Under the pieces are notes generated by a model. The model did no database searches and was not told the origin of the DNA. It worked only from the letters and a program-made list of their open reading frames with translations. The translations under genes were made by a program, and so were the position numbers. Shown here piece by piece: positions 54,366 through 63,609 of a DNA stretch of 64,000 nt (its first letter is position 1; each line of letters starts with the position of its first letter). Source of the DNA: Polynucleobacter sp. MWH-S4W17 (GTDB lineage: Bacteria; Pseudomonadota; Gammaproteobacteria; Burkholderiales; Burkholderiaceae). The stretch covers positions 372,001 through 436,000 of the forward strand of contig NZ_CP061295.1 in assembly GCF_018687535.1 (NCBI RefSeq), read 5' to 3'.

Positions 54366-55235
54366 TTATTTGCTTGCTGGGAACCATTCCAAAACTTCAA
54401 CCGCTTGATGGTCGCCACAAATACCGAATACCCGATTATCAACCACTTGGATGCCGCAAACCCCAAGATTGAGCTTGTCTGGAAATGGCCGATTTAGGCT
54501 GGTACGCGCCACAATCATGGCCTTCCCCTCATGATCAGTAAAGGCGCCTGGATAAGGGGGTGCAACAGCCCTAACCAGGTCGTGAACCTGTTTGGCGGTC
54601 TGATTCCAATGAATTTGCCCGTCTGCAGGCTTTCGCCCTCCAAAATAGCTCCCTTTTTGGAGCTCATTTGCCTTGCGCGGAACAGTTCCCTTTAAAAGGC
54701 CGGGCAAGACTTGATCGATCACGCTGACGGCAGCCTGGCTGACCTTAGCAAATACATCGGTAGCGGTCTCATCTGGGTCGATGCTGACGGCTGCTTGCCC
54801 AACAATATCTCCGGCATCGGGTTTTGCGTCCATGAAGTGTAAAGTTGCGCCGGTCTCCGTTTCGCCATGCAGAATTGCCCAATTAACTGGTGCGCGTCCG
54901 CGATATTTTGGAAGTAGTGAGCCATGCATATTGAGTGCGGCAATTTTGGCGCAATCCAAAATCTGCTCCGGAATCATGAAGCGATAGTAGAAAGAAAAAA
55001 TATAGTCAGGAGCTAACGCTTGGAGCTTGGGAACTAAATCTATTAATTCATTAGCGCTTGGAGTAATGTAAGAAATATTTTTTTCTTGGCAAAGTTTTGC
55101 AACGCTCCCAAACCAAACATTCTCATTGGGATCATCCTGGTGGGTTACTACGAGATCAACTTGTATGCCAGCATTGAGAAGTGCTTTGAGGCAGTTGACG
55201 CCAACATCGTGATAGGCAAAGACGACTGCGTGCAA
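54366..55235 (-). CDS. arnA: UDP-Ara4N formyltransferase, ArnA N-terminal domain as separate protein
   Basis: The start is TTG at 55235, directly after the arnC stop, and gives MHAVVFAYHDVGVNCL, which lines up with the N-terminus of ArnA. The formyltransferase core has LNMHGSLLPKYRGRAPVNWA with the catalytic Asn and His, and a C-terminal OB-like domain. It formylates UDP-Ara4N with 10-formyl-tetrahydrofolate. The enzyme is 289 residues, equal to the N-terminal half of Escherichia ArnA. Confidence 0.92.
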   Translation of the reverse strand: MHAVVFAYHDVGVNCLKALLNAGIQVDLVVTHQDDPNENVWFGSVAKLCQEKNISYITPSANELIDLVPKLQALAPDYIFSFYYRFMIPEQILDCAKIAALNMHGSLLPKYRGRAPVNWAILHGETETGATLHFMDAKPDAGDIVGQAAVSIDPDETATDVFAKVSQAAVSVIDQVLPGLLKGTVPRKANELQKGSYFGGRKPADGQIHWNQTAKQVHDLVRAVAPPYPGAFTDHEGKAMIVARTSLNRPFPDKLNLGVCGIQVVDNRVFGICGDHQAVEVLEWFPASK

Positions 55236-56198
55236 TTATTTTTTCTCTAAAACAGTTTGCACCACATAGCGGGGACGCTTGCGGATTTGCTGATAGATAC
55301 GGCCAATATATTCACCTAAAAGACCGAGCCCAAAGAGCATTACACCAATCAGGAAGAAGGTTAGGGCGAATAGGGTAAATACCCCCTCAACCTCAGCACC
55401 CAGAAGGAAGCGACGCACTAGCAGGTAGACGAACAAGCTACCAGCCGCAAGTGATAGAAGCATGCCGAGTATTGAGAAAATCTGCAATGGCATGACAGAG
55501 AAGCCAGTGACTAAGTCAAAGTTCAGGCGAATCAATTGGTACAAACTATATTTGGATTCACCAGCAAAACGCTCTTCATGTTTGACAGTAATTTCAACTG
55601 GATTTGCGGAGAAGGTATAAGCCAGCGCCGGAATAAATGTATTGCTTTCATCACATTGGCGGACTAAGTCAACAATGCGACGGCTATATCCACGCAACAT
55701 ACAACCTTGATCAGTCATTGTGATACGTGTAATATTTTCACGTAAACGATTCATAGCGCGTGAAGCAAATTTTCTGAAGAAGCTATCGCGGCGATCGGCG
55801 CGAATAGTGCCTACGTAATCATGACCTTTTAATAACTGCTCAGTCAATGCATCAATTTCTTCAGGAGGATTTTGTAGGTCTGCATCCAAAGTAATGATGT
55901 GTTCGCCTTTGGCATATTCGAAGCCAGCCATGATGGCCATATGTTGGCCAAAGTTACTGTGAAATAAAACTGCACGAGTTACATCAGGACGTAACTCGAC
56001 CTGCTTGGAAAGAATGCCAGCAGAACGATCTTTGCTACCGTCGTTAACAAATACAATCTCGTAGGCGATCTTGCGTTTGGTAGCCAGAGCATCCAATGCC
56101 GGATAAAGGCGATCAAATAGAGCCTTTAATCCGTCCTCCTCGTTGTAAACGGGAATAACAATGCTTAGTGTTGGGTTGGCAACTAAATTTGCAGTCAT
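55236..56198 (-). CDS. arnC: Undecaprenyl-phosphate Ara4FN transferase ArnC
   Basis: The 320-residue protein is a GT2 glycosyltransferase (LSIVIPVYNEEDGLKALF, FVNDGSKDRS, ITLDADLQNPPEEI) with two C-terminal membrane helices and a basic tail. It transfers the formylated aminoarabinose to undecaprenyl phosphate. It sits between arnB and the first arnA gene in the arn operon. Confidence 0.92.
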   Translation of the reverse strand: MTANLVANPTLSIVIPVYNEEDGLKALFDRLYPALDALATKRKIAYEIVFVNDGSKDRSAGILSKQVELRPDVTRAVLFHSNFGQHMAIMAGFEYAKGEHIITLDADLQNPPEEIDALTEQLLKGHDYVGTIRADRRDSFFRKFASRAMNRLRENITRITMTDQGCMLRGYSRRIVDLVRQCDESNTFIPALAYTFSANPVEITVKHEERFAGESKYSLYQLIRLNFDLVTGFSVMPLQIFSILGMLLSLAAGSLFVYLLVRRFLLGAEVEGVFTLFALTFFLIGVMLFGLGLLGEYIGRIYQQIRKRPRYVVQTVLEKK

Positions 56199-56239
56199 GA
56201 TGCAATTTTGCCTGATTCTTTGGGTTTAACCCAGGAACG

Positions 56240-57394
56240 CTAGTTTTTGCGGTATTTAAGCAAGATTCCGACTAAACCACTAGCTATACGGCCAATATCT
56301 TCATCGGCCATTGCTGGAAATAAAGGGAGGGTCAGAATGGATTTACCAATGCGTTCAGCAATTGGCGTATCTGATGTTTTGTAGCCCTGGTTTTTGTAGA
56401 GAGTAAAGCCGGTAATAGCGGGGTAATGAACGCCAGTACCAATGCCTAAATCTTTTAACTCAGTCATCACTTGGGCGCGATCAATATTGAGCTGATCAAG
56501 TGGCAAAATAACTTGAAACATATGCCAGTTACTATCAGTGAAATTTTCTACTGGAAGTTCTAATCTCAAGCCTTCCAATCCAGCAGATTTCAGTTTGGCA
56601 CGAAGCATATCAAAGTATTGGCGCGCGAGTTCGGCACGACGTGTTTGATAAGGGGGAAGTTGCTTGAGCTGTTCAAGGCCGATGGCTGCATTCACATCGG
56701 TCAAGTTATCTTTGCCGCCCAATACATCAACATCCATGCCGTCCATGCCTTGACGGGTTAATCCTTGTAGGCGGAATTTCTCAGCCAGCTTTGCTTCGTC
56801 GAGATTATTGAGAACAAGGCAACCACCCTCAATAGTGGTGAGATTCTTATTAGCTTGAAAGCTAAAACTCACTAAATCACCAAAGCTACCAATCTTCTTG
56901 CCTTGCCACTGTGAGCCAAAGGCCTGAGCCGCATCCTCAATCACGCGAAGTTTGTGTTGTTTGGCTAGCACGTAGAGCTGATTCATATCAACGGGAAGGC
57001 CGGCCAAATAGACGGGCATGATCGCGCGCGTCTTAGGTGTAATTGCGGCAGCAACTTTACTCAGATCAATATTGCGTGTAACGGGATCAATGTCCACAAA
57101 CACCGGTTTTGCGCCAACACCCAAAATCACATTAGAAGTTGCTACCCAAGAAATTGGGGTGGTAATCACCTCATCGCCATCACCAATACCTGCAACTTGC
57201 AGAGCGATCTTCATGGTTGCGGTGCCATTGGCAAAGCAGCGCACGGGACGACCACCAAAGTATTGGCTTAAAGCCACCTCAAACTCGGCTAGCTTGGGGC
57301 CGGATGTCACCCATCCTGAACGCAATACCTCTGAAACAGCATCAATGGTTTCTTGATTGAAGCTAGGGCGCGTGAAGGGGATGAAGTTTGACAT
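56240..57394 (-). CDS. arnB: UDP-Ara4O aminotransferase ArnB
   Basis: The 384-residue PLP enzyme belongs to the DegT/DnrJ/EryC1 family: VIEDAAQAFGSQWQGKKIGSF-like region, the PLP-lysine in SFSFQANKNLTTIEGG, and a C-terminal HYPAITGFTLYK segment typical of ArnB. It aminates UDP-4-keto-arabinose using glutamate. It starts 11 bases after the arnT stop. Confidence 0.92.
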   Translation of the reverse strand: MSNFIPFTRPSFNQETIDAVSEVLRSGWVTSGPKLAEFEVALSQYFGGRPVRCFANGTATMKIALQVAGIGDGDEVITTPISWVATSNVILGVGAKPVFVDIDPVTRNIDLSKVAAAITPKTRAIMPVYLAGLPVDMNQLYVLAKQHKLRVIEDAAQAFGSQWQGKKIGSFGDLVSFSFQANKNLTTIEGGCLVLNNLDEAKLAEKFRLQGLTRQGMDGMDVDVLGGKDNLTDVNAAIGLEQLKQLPPYQTRRAELARQYFDMLRAKLKSAGLEGLRLELPVENFTDSNWHMFQVILPLDQLNIDRAQVMTELKDLGIGTGVHYPAITGFTLYKNQGYKTSDTPIAERIGKSILTLPLFPAMADEDIGRIASGLVGILLKYRKN

Positions 57395-57405
57395 GGTGTC
57401 CTATA

Positions 57406-59088
57406 TTACTGCGAGATATCTGGATGCTTGACAATGACTCTGCGTGAATCACGATCGACCTCCTGCATTGGAAAGCCTTGAGCCTTAAGCGCATTAAATT
57501 GCTCTGGAACCATGATGGCATAGGCCGTTTGATCTTCTTTCCAGCGATTAACAAAAGTATCTAAAGTCGGCATCCAAAGTTCTGGCTCTTGATTAACCCC
57601 AAACTCAAGCTCATCGGGTGATTCAACCATGATCATCGTTCTGCCTAAATAGAAAGGCATGGTGTGATCCAAAAGACGCACTGAATAGAAGTTCACTTTT
57701 TCTGGAATAGAGGCTTTGACTCGCTCTACTAGGTCGATACCGGAAACTGCGCGACCCAGTGTCTCGTGACCTGTTCCCGCGATGATGGCGCACAGAAAAA
57801 ATCCATAAGCAAAACTCACAATACTTTGAGTGCCATTACGTTTGCTTTGCCATGCTGCATAAGCGCTAAAGCTGACAAGTGCCACTAATGCAGTAATCAC
57901 CCAATAGGTATATTGCGCATAAGCTTCAATTTCATCTGGCCTTGCTTGTTTGCCAATAGCATCTAAAAAGAAGAATCCAATGCATCCAAGAATTGCAAAA
58001 GCTAGTGTCTGCAATTTCCATAGAAATGCCATGGTGTTGGTGTGACCAAGTAAGCGATCTAAACGATTGCCAATAATTAAAGCGAGCGCTGGGAAAACGG
58101 GAATGATGTAGCCGGGTAATTTGGAGTGAGATACGCTAAAAAATGCAAAGATCACTGCAAACCAGCAGACTAACAACCAACCTGCTGAGAACTCGCGACG
58201 GCGCCCGCTCCATGCCTGTGCAATAGCCCCCGGGACTTGCAGAATCCAGGGGAGTAAGCCAATCAGGAGTAGCGGTACAAAATAATAAATAGGGCCTGTT
58301 CTACTGTGAGCATCTTGTGTAAAGCGTTGTAGATGTTCGTGAATAAAGAAGAACTCTAGGAACTCGGGATTGCGTTGGGCCACTAGTGCGAACCAAGGCG
58401 CAGTAATTGCTAAGAACAATATGCTGCCGCTAAGTAAACGTAAACGAGTCCAGATTTTCCAGTCCCACGTAGTTATGGAGTAAGCAATAAAAACCATTGC
58501 AGGTATCGCTGCACCAATAACTCCTTTAGATAGTGTTGCTAGTGCCATAAAAATCCAGCAAGCCCACATCCAGTTGCGACAGTAATTTTTGTTATGGGAA
58601 GTTTGTGCAAGTAAGAGGCTACAGAGAGCTGCCACTAAAAATGAGGATAAGCCCATGTCGAGCGAGTTGAAGTGACCACTGATAATCCAGATTGGGCTCG
58701 ATGCTAATACAACGGCAGCCAACCATCCTGCTCTCGCGTTGAAGATGCGTGCACCAGTAAAGCCGACTAAAAGAATAGTTAGGAAACCCGTTAGCGCTGT
58801 CCAAAGGCGCGCTTGCCAATCACCAATACCAAATACTTGAAAAGCGGCGGCAGTTGCCCAGGCCTGGAGAGGGGGCTTTTCAAAATACTTGTAACCGTTG
58901 TAACGAGGGGTTATCCAGTCACCGGTAACCAGCATTTCTCGGGCTATTTCTGCATAGCGGCCTTCGTCGGATGGGATGAGATGGCGGTAATTGAGGGTGC
59001 CAAACCAGAGTAGGGCATAAATGATGACCAACAGCAAAATCTTGCCTGGATGCAGGGCTGAAGACTGCCGAATTTGGCCAAATTGCAT
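57406..59088 (-). CDS. arnT: Lipid A 4-amino-4-deoxy-L-arabinose transferase ArnT
   Basis: The 560-residue protein has an N-terminal periplasmic-loop motif LIPSDEGRYAEIAREMLVTG (Asp-Glu of GT83/GT39 enzymes), about 12 membrane helices, and a soluble C-terminal domain. It moves L-Ara4N from undecaprenyl phosphate to lipid A, lowering net negative charge and polymyxin binding. Its start shares one base with the stop of the DUF498 gene. It heads the arn order T-B-C-A-A-D seen here. Confidence 0.92.
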   Translation of the reverse strand: MQFGQIRQSSALHPGKILLLVIIYALLWFGTLNYRHLIPSDEGRYAEIAREMLVTGDWITPRYNGYKYFEKPPLQAWATAAAFQVFGIGDWQARLWTALTGFLTILLVGFTGARIFNARAGWLAAVVLASSPIWIISGHFNSLDMGLSSFLVAALCSLLLAQTSHNKNYCRNWMWACWIFMALATLSKGVIGAAIPAMVFIAYSITTWDWKIWTRLRLLSGSILFLAITAPWFALVAQRNPEFLEFFFIHEHLQRFTQDAHSRTGPIYYFVPLLLIGLLPWILQVPGAIAQAWSGRRREFSAGWLLVCWFAVIFAFFSVSHSKLPGYIIPVFPALALIIGNRLDRLLGHTNTMAFLWKLQTLAFAILGCIGFFFLDAIGKQARPDEIEAYAQYTYWVITALVALVSFSAYAAWQSKRNGTQSIVSFAYGFFLCAIIAGTGHETLGRAVSGIDLVERVKASIPEKVNFYSVRLLDHTMPFYLGRTMIMVESPDELEFGVNQEPELWMPTLDTFVNRWKEDQTAYAIMVPEQFNALKAQGFPMQEVDRDSRRVIVKHPDISQ

Positions 59089-59465
59089 TAAATAGGCTCC
59101 ACAATCAGGGCTAGTAAGACTTGACGACCCTCGCCGACTAGGATGTTGTAGGTGCGGCAGGCAGCCTGGGAATCCATGATTTCAAAGCCAATTTTGGCCT
59201 CAATCAAGGATTTAAGAAGTTCTGGCTTAGGAAAGCGCTGGCGGCTACCGGTTCCGATGAGGATTAATTCTGGTTTTAAATCAACCATTTGCGCGAAATG
59301 ACTGGCTTCTAAACTATCAAATGTTTGCGCAGACCAGTTAGAGATGGCGCCGTCCGAGCTGAGTAGGACTGCATGGTCATAAGAGATCTTATTGATCTCT
59401 ACGTAGCCATCGCCATAGCCAGTGATCGTATTCGCTCCGGAATGGGGGTCAGATTGAAGCTTCAA
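59088..59465 (-). CDS. Mth938-like (DUF498) domain protein
   Basis: The 125-residue protein matches the Mth938/NDUFAF3-like family: ITGYGDGYVEINKISYDH, LILIGTGSRQRFP and FEIMDSQAACRTYNIL. Mitochondrial relatives help complex I assembly; the bacterial role is unsettled. It is coupled by a one-base overlap to arnT and so appears to be first in the arn transcript, though a lipid A role is not evident. Confidence 0.85.
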   Translation of the reverse strand: MKLQSDPHSGANTITGYGDGYVEINKISYDHAVLLSSDGAISNWSAQTFDSLEASHFAQMVDLKPELILIGTGSRQRFPKPELLKSLIEAKIGFEIMDSQAACRTYNILVGEGRQVLLALIVEPI

Positions 59466-59544
59466 GTGGACTCTCTGTCATAATTATGTGGATTATAGCT
59501 AGCTGTTTTTTCTCATATTTCAAGAACTTACCCTTAAATTTATT

Positions 59545-60801
59545 GTGAAACCGATCCTAAAGTCCCAAAAGCTCAATAACGTCTGTTACGACATACGTGG
59601 GCCGGTGCTTGAGCTTGCTCAGCGCATGGAGGAAGAGGGCCACAAAATCATCAAATTAAACATCGGAAACGTAGGGGTTTTCGGTTTTGATCCGCCTGAA
59701 GAGATTCAGTTGGACATGATTCGCAATTTAAGCAATGCCTCAGCTTATTCTGATTCCAAGGGAATCTTTGCTGCTCGCAAAGCCATCATGCAGTATTGCC
59801 AAGAAAAAGGTATTCAAGGCGTGACCTTGGATGATGTATATACCGGTAATGGCGTATCCGAGCTCATTGTTCTGTCGATGAACGCACTTTTAAATGATGG
59901 CGATGAGGTTTTAGTCCCAACTCCAGATTATCCGCTTTGGACTGCTGCAGTTAGTTTATCGAGCGGTACACCGGTGCACTATCTTTGTGATGAATCCAAA
60001 GAGTGGGCGCCAGACTTAAACGATCTCCGTAAAAAAATTACACCGCGTACCAAAGCAATTGTGGTGATCAATCCAAACAATCCTACTGGTGCAATTTATT
60101 CCAAAGAAGTTCTGCTGGAGTTAACGCAAATTGCTCGTGAGCATGGTTTGATTTTGTTTGCGGATGAGATTTACGACAAGATGTTGTACGACGGCGAGAA
60201 GCATCTCTCATTAGCTTCTTTGTCTACAGATGTAGTCATTATTACCTTCAATGGCCTTTCTAAAAATTACCGCTCCTGCGGCTACCGCGCTGGTTGGATG
60301 GTGGTTTCAGGTGATAAAGAAATGGTCCGAGACTATATCGAAGGTCTCAATATGCTGGCCTCAATGCGCTTGTGTGCGAACGTGCCAGGCCAGTATGCGA
60401 TTCAAACTGCATTGGGCGGTTACCAAAGCATTAATGATTTAGTTAGTGAGGGTGGTCGCCTTGCGAAGCAACGTGATCTTGCATGGAAACTCATAACTGA
60501 TATTCCAGGTGTGACTTGCGTGAAACCAAAATCCGCTTTGTATTTATTTCCAAAGCTAGATCCTGAGGTTTATCCAATTGAAGATGATCAGCAATTTGTA
60601 GCTGATCTTTTGAAAGAGGAAAAAGTATTGTTAGTGCAGGGCTCTGGTTTCAACTGGGGCAAACCTGATCACTTCCGTGTAGTGTTCTTGCCTCACGAAG
60701 ATGTGCTCAAGGAAGCTATTAGCCGCCTTGCCCGTTTTCTGGAGCGTTATCGTAATAAGCACAGCCGTAAGGCTTCTTCAACTGCAGCAAAGGCATCATG
60801 A
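59545..60801 (+). CDS. alaA: Alanine-synthesising aminotransferase (AlaA-like)
   Basis: The start is GTG at 59545. The 418-residue class I/II PLP aminotransferase has NPNNPTGAIYSKEVL, the PLP-Lys in FNGLSKNYRSCGYRAGW and the N-terminal YDIRGPVLELAQRMEEEGHK segment typical of AlaA/YfbQ. It likely makes alanine from pyruvate and glutamate. Its stop overlaps hom by four bases, so it forms a unit with hom and thrC. Confidence 0.88.
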   Translation: MKPILKSQKLNNVCYDIRGPVLELAQRMEEEGHKIIKLNIGNVGVFGFDPPEEIQLDMIRNLSNASAYSDSKGIFAARKAIMQYCQEKGIQGVTLDDVYTGNGVSELIVLSMNALLNDGDEVLVPTPDYPLWTAAVSLSSGTPVHYLCDESKEWAPDLNDLRKKITPRTKAIVVINPNNPTGAIYSKEVLLELTQIAREHGLILFADEIYDKMLYDGEKHLSLASLSTDVVIITFNGLSKNYRSCGYRAGWMVVSGDKEMVRDYIEGLNMLASMRLCANVPGQYAIQTALGGYQSINDLVSEGGRLAKQRDLAWKLITDIPGVTCVKPKSALYLFPKLDPEVYPIEDDQQFVADLLKEEKVLLVQGSGFNWGKPDHFRVVFLPHEDVLKEAISRLARFLERYRNKHSRKASSTAAKAS

Positions 60802-62108
60802 AACCGATTCAAGTAGGTCTGTTAGGTATTGGCACTGTTGGTGGTGGCGTATTCACCGTTCTCGAGCGTAACCAAGACGAAATTACACGTCGTGCTGGAC
60901 GCGGCATTCGCATTAATACAGTTGCTGATTTAAATGTAGAGCGTGCCAAAGCATTGGTTAAAGACCGCGCACAAGTGGTGAGTGATGCCCGTACCGTAAT
61001 CAATAACCCAGAGATCGATATCGTTGTTGAGCTTATTGGTGGTTATGGCATTGCTAAAGACTTGGTTCTTGAGGCTATCGCTGCCGGTAAGCATGTGGTT
61101 ACAGCCAATAAAGCATTGATCGCTGTTCACGGTAACGAGATCTTTAAGGCGGCACATGCTAAAGGCGTGATGGTTGCCTTTGAAGCTGCTGTTGCAGGTG
61201 GTATTCCGATTATTAAGGCCTTGCGTGAAGGCTTAACGGCTAACCGCATCGAATGGATTGCCGGCATCATTAATGGCACTACGAACTTCATCCTGTCAGA
61301 GATGCGTGACAAAGGTTTGGATTTCGCAACTGTACTTGAAGAAGCGCAGCGTTTAGGTTACGCAGAGGCGGATCCGACTTTCGATATCGAAGGTGTTGAT
61401 GCTGCTCATAAAGCGACCATCATGAGTGCGATTGCATTTGGTATTCCAATGCAGTTTGAAAAAGCACACATTGAAGGCATCACTAAATTAGATGCAATTG
61501 ATATTAGGTATGCGGAGCAATTGGGCTATCGCATTAAGTTGCTTGGTATTGCCAAGAAAACGACAACTGGTGTTGAGTTGCGTGTCCACCCCACACTCAT
61601 TCCTTCCAAACGTTTGATTGCTAACGTTGAAGGTGCTATGAATGCCGTTCAGGTATTTGGCGATGCCGTTGGAACAACTTTGTATTACGGTAAGGGCGCA
61701 GGCTCTGAGCCAACCGCTTCCGCAGTGATTGCTGACTTAGTGGATATCACTCGTTTGCTAAGTGCTGACGCCGAACATCGCGTGCCGTATCTGGCCTTCC
61801 AGCCAGATGCTGTGCATGACACACCAGTGCTCCCTATTGGTGAGATCACGACTAGTTACTATCTGCGCTTGCGTGTAGCTGATCAGGCTGGTGTATTGGC
61901 TGACATCACGAAGATTTTGGCATCGCATGGTGTTTCCATTGATGCGCTCTTGCAAAAAGAAGCTAATGAGGGTGAAAGTCAAACTGATTTGGTAGCTTTA
62001 ACTCACGAGACTAAAGAAAAGAACATGCTTGCCGCGATCAAAGAGATTCAAAATCTCAAGACAGTTGCTGGCGAAGTTGTGAAGATCCGTTTAGAAAATC
62101 TGTCTTAA
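60798..62108 (+). CDS. hom: Homoserine dehydrogenase
   Basis: The 436-residue protein has the NAD(P)-binding LLGIGTVGGGVF motif, the substrate region AGGIPIIKALREGLTANRIE and GIINGTTNFILSEM, and a C-terminal ACT domain (RVADQAGVLADITKIL) that usually mediates feedback inhibition by threonine. It is the monofunctional type found outside enterobacteria. thrC follows after 19 bases. Confidence 0.95.
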   Translation: MKPIQVGLLGIGTVGGGVFTVLERNQDEITRRAGRGIRINTVADLNVERAKALVKDRAQVVSDARTVINNPEIDIVVELIGGYGIAKDLVLEAIAAGKHVVTANKALIAVHGNEIFKAAHAKGVMVAFEAAVAGGIPIIKALREGLTANRIEWIAGIINGTTNFILSEMRDKGLDFATVLEEAQRLGYAEADPTFDIEGVDAAHKATIMSAIAFGIPMQFEKAHIEGITKLDAIDIRYAEQLGYRIKLLGIAKKTTTGVELRVHPTLIPSKRLIANVEGAMNAVQVFGDAVGTTLYYGKGAGSEPTASAVIADLVDITRLLSADAEHRVPYLAFQPDAVHDTPVLPIGEITTSYYLRLRVADQAGVLADITKILASHGVSIDALLQKEANEGESQTDLVALTHETKEKNMLAAIKEIQNLKTVAGEVVKIRLENLS

Positions 62109-62127
62109 GTAAAACTCAGCAAAATAT

Positions 62128-63570
62128 ATGCGTTACCAATCTACTCGTGGCAATAGCCCACAACAATCCTTCTTAGAAATTTTGTTGGGTGGATTGGCGC
62201 CTGATGGCGGCTTGTATTTGCCTACTCAGTACCCACAAGTTACTGTAGCGCAGCTAGATGCTTGGCGCGGCTTGTCATACGCCGACCTTGCTTATGAAGT
62301 ATTGAGCCTATATTGCGACGATATTCCTGAGACAGATTTACGGGCAATCTTGCGTAAAACGTATACAGAGCAGGTTTACTGTAATGGTCGCGCTCAAGAC
62401 AATGCCAAAGACATTACGCCTTTGCATTGGTTGGGGGAAGAGCAGGGAACACGTATCGGTCTATTGAGTCTTTCAAATGGCCCAACCTTGGCTTTCAAAG
62501 ATATGGCCATGCAATTGCTTGGCAATCTTTTTGAGTACGCTCTCAAGAAGAAAGGTCAGCAGCTCAATATTTTGGGCGCTACATCTGGTGATACGGGTAG
62601 CGCAGCTGAATATGCGATGCGCGGTAAAGAGGGTGTGAAGGTGTTTATGCTTTCTCCCCGCGGCAAGATGAGTGCGTTTCAATCTGCACAGATGTATTCC
62701 TTACAAGATCCCAATATTTTTAACTTAGCAGTAGCTGGTGTCTTCGATGACTGCCAGGATATCGTTAAGGCGGTGAGCAACGATCACGCTTTTAAAGCGA
62801 AGAACCAAATTGGCACCGTGAACTCCATCAATTGGGGTCGTGTAGTGGCTCAGGTGGTGTACTACTTTCAAGGCTATCTACTGGCCACTAAGTCCAGCTC
62901 TGAAAAAGTCTCATTTACCGTACCATCCGGTAACTTCGGCAATGTCTGCGCTGGTCATATCGCCCGCATGATGGGTTTGCCTATCGAGCATCTCATCGTT
63001 GCTACCAATGAAAACAATGTATTGGATGAATTCTTTTCCACAGGCGTCTATCGTGCACGTAAGTCTGCTGAGACGTTGCATACTTCCAGTCCTTCGATGG
63101 ATATCTCTAAGGCCAGCAACTTCGAGCGCTTTGTTTTTGACTTCATGGGTCAAGATGGTAAAGCAACTGCAACCATGTTCAAGCAAGTGGATGAGGCGGG
63201 TGGTTTCGATATCTCAAAAGAGACAGTCTTTAAAGATCTGGGTAAATACGGTTTCCAATCTGGCCGTAGCACTCACGAGAATCGTTTAGAAACAATTCGT
63301 GATATTGATCAACGCTATGGCGTCATGATTGATACCCATACCGCTGATGGCGTGAAAGTGGCTCGTGAGCATTTGCAAGCCGGAATCCCGATGATCGTCC
63401 TTGAGACGGCGCTCCCCATTAAGTTTGAGGAAACAATTGAAATTGCTTTGGGTCGTCCAGCAGAATGTCCGCCAGCATTTAAAGACATTAAATCTAAGCC
63501 ACAGCGCGTAGAAAATATCGATGCCGACGTGAATCAAGTTAAAGCATTTATTACTACACATCTAAGTTAA
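62128..63570 (+). CDS. thrC: Threonine synthase
   Basis: The 480-residue PLP enzyme starts MRYQSTRGNSPQQSFLE, the long-type ThrC N-terminus, and has the PLP-Lys in TLAFKDMAMQLLGNLF and the phosphate-binding GATSGDTGSAAEYA loop. It converts O-phosphohomoserine to threonine. hom and thrC together supply the threonine branch; thrB is not in this window. Confidence 0.95.
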   Translation: MRYQSTRGNSPQQSFLEILLGGLAPDGGLYLPTQYPQVTVAQLDAWRGLSYADLAYEVLSLYCDDIPETDLRAILRKTYTEQVYCNGRAQDNAKDITPLHWLGEEQGTRIGLLSLSNGPTLAFKDMAMQLLGNLFEYALKKKGQQLNILGATSGDTGSAAEYAMRGKEGVKVFMLSPRGKMSAFQSAQMYSLQDPNIFNLAVAGVFDDCQDIVKAVSNDHAFKAKNQIGTVNSINWGRVVAQVVYYFQGYLLATKSSSEKVSFTVPSGNFGNVCAGHIARMMGLPIEHLIVATNENNVLDEFFSTGVYRARKSAETLHTSSPSMDISKASNFERFVFDFMGQDGKATATMFKQVDEAGGFDISKETVFKDLGKYGFQSGRSTHENRLETIRDIDQRYGVMIDTHTADGVKVAREHLQAGIPMIVLETALPIKFEETIEIALGRPAECPPAFKDIKSKPQRVENIDADVNQVKAFITTHLS

Positions 63571-63609
63571 TTCTTAACTTAGAAAATTTAAGCAATAAAT
63601 AATCACTCT

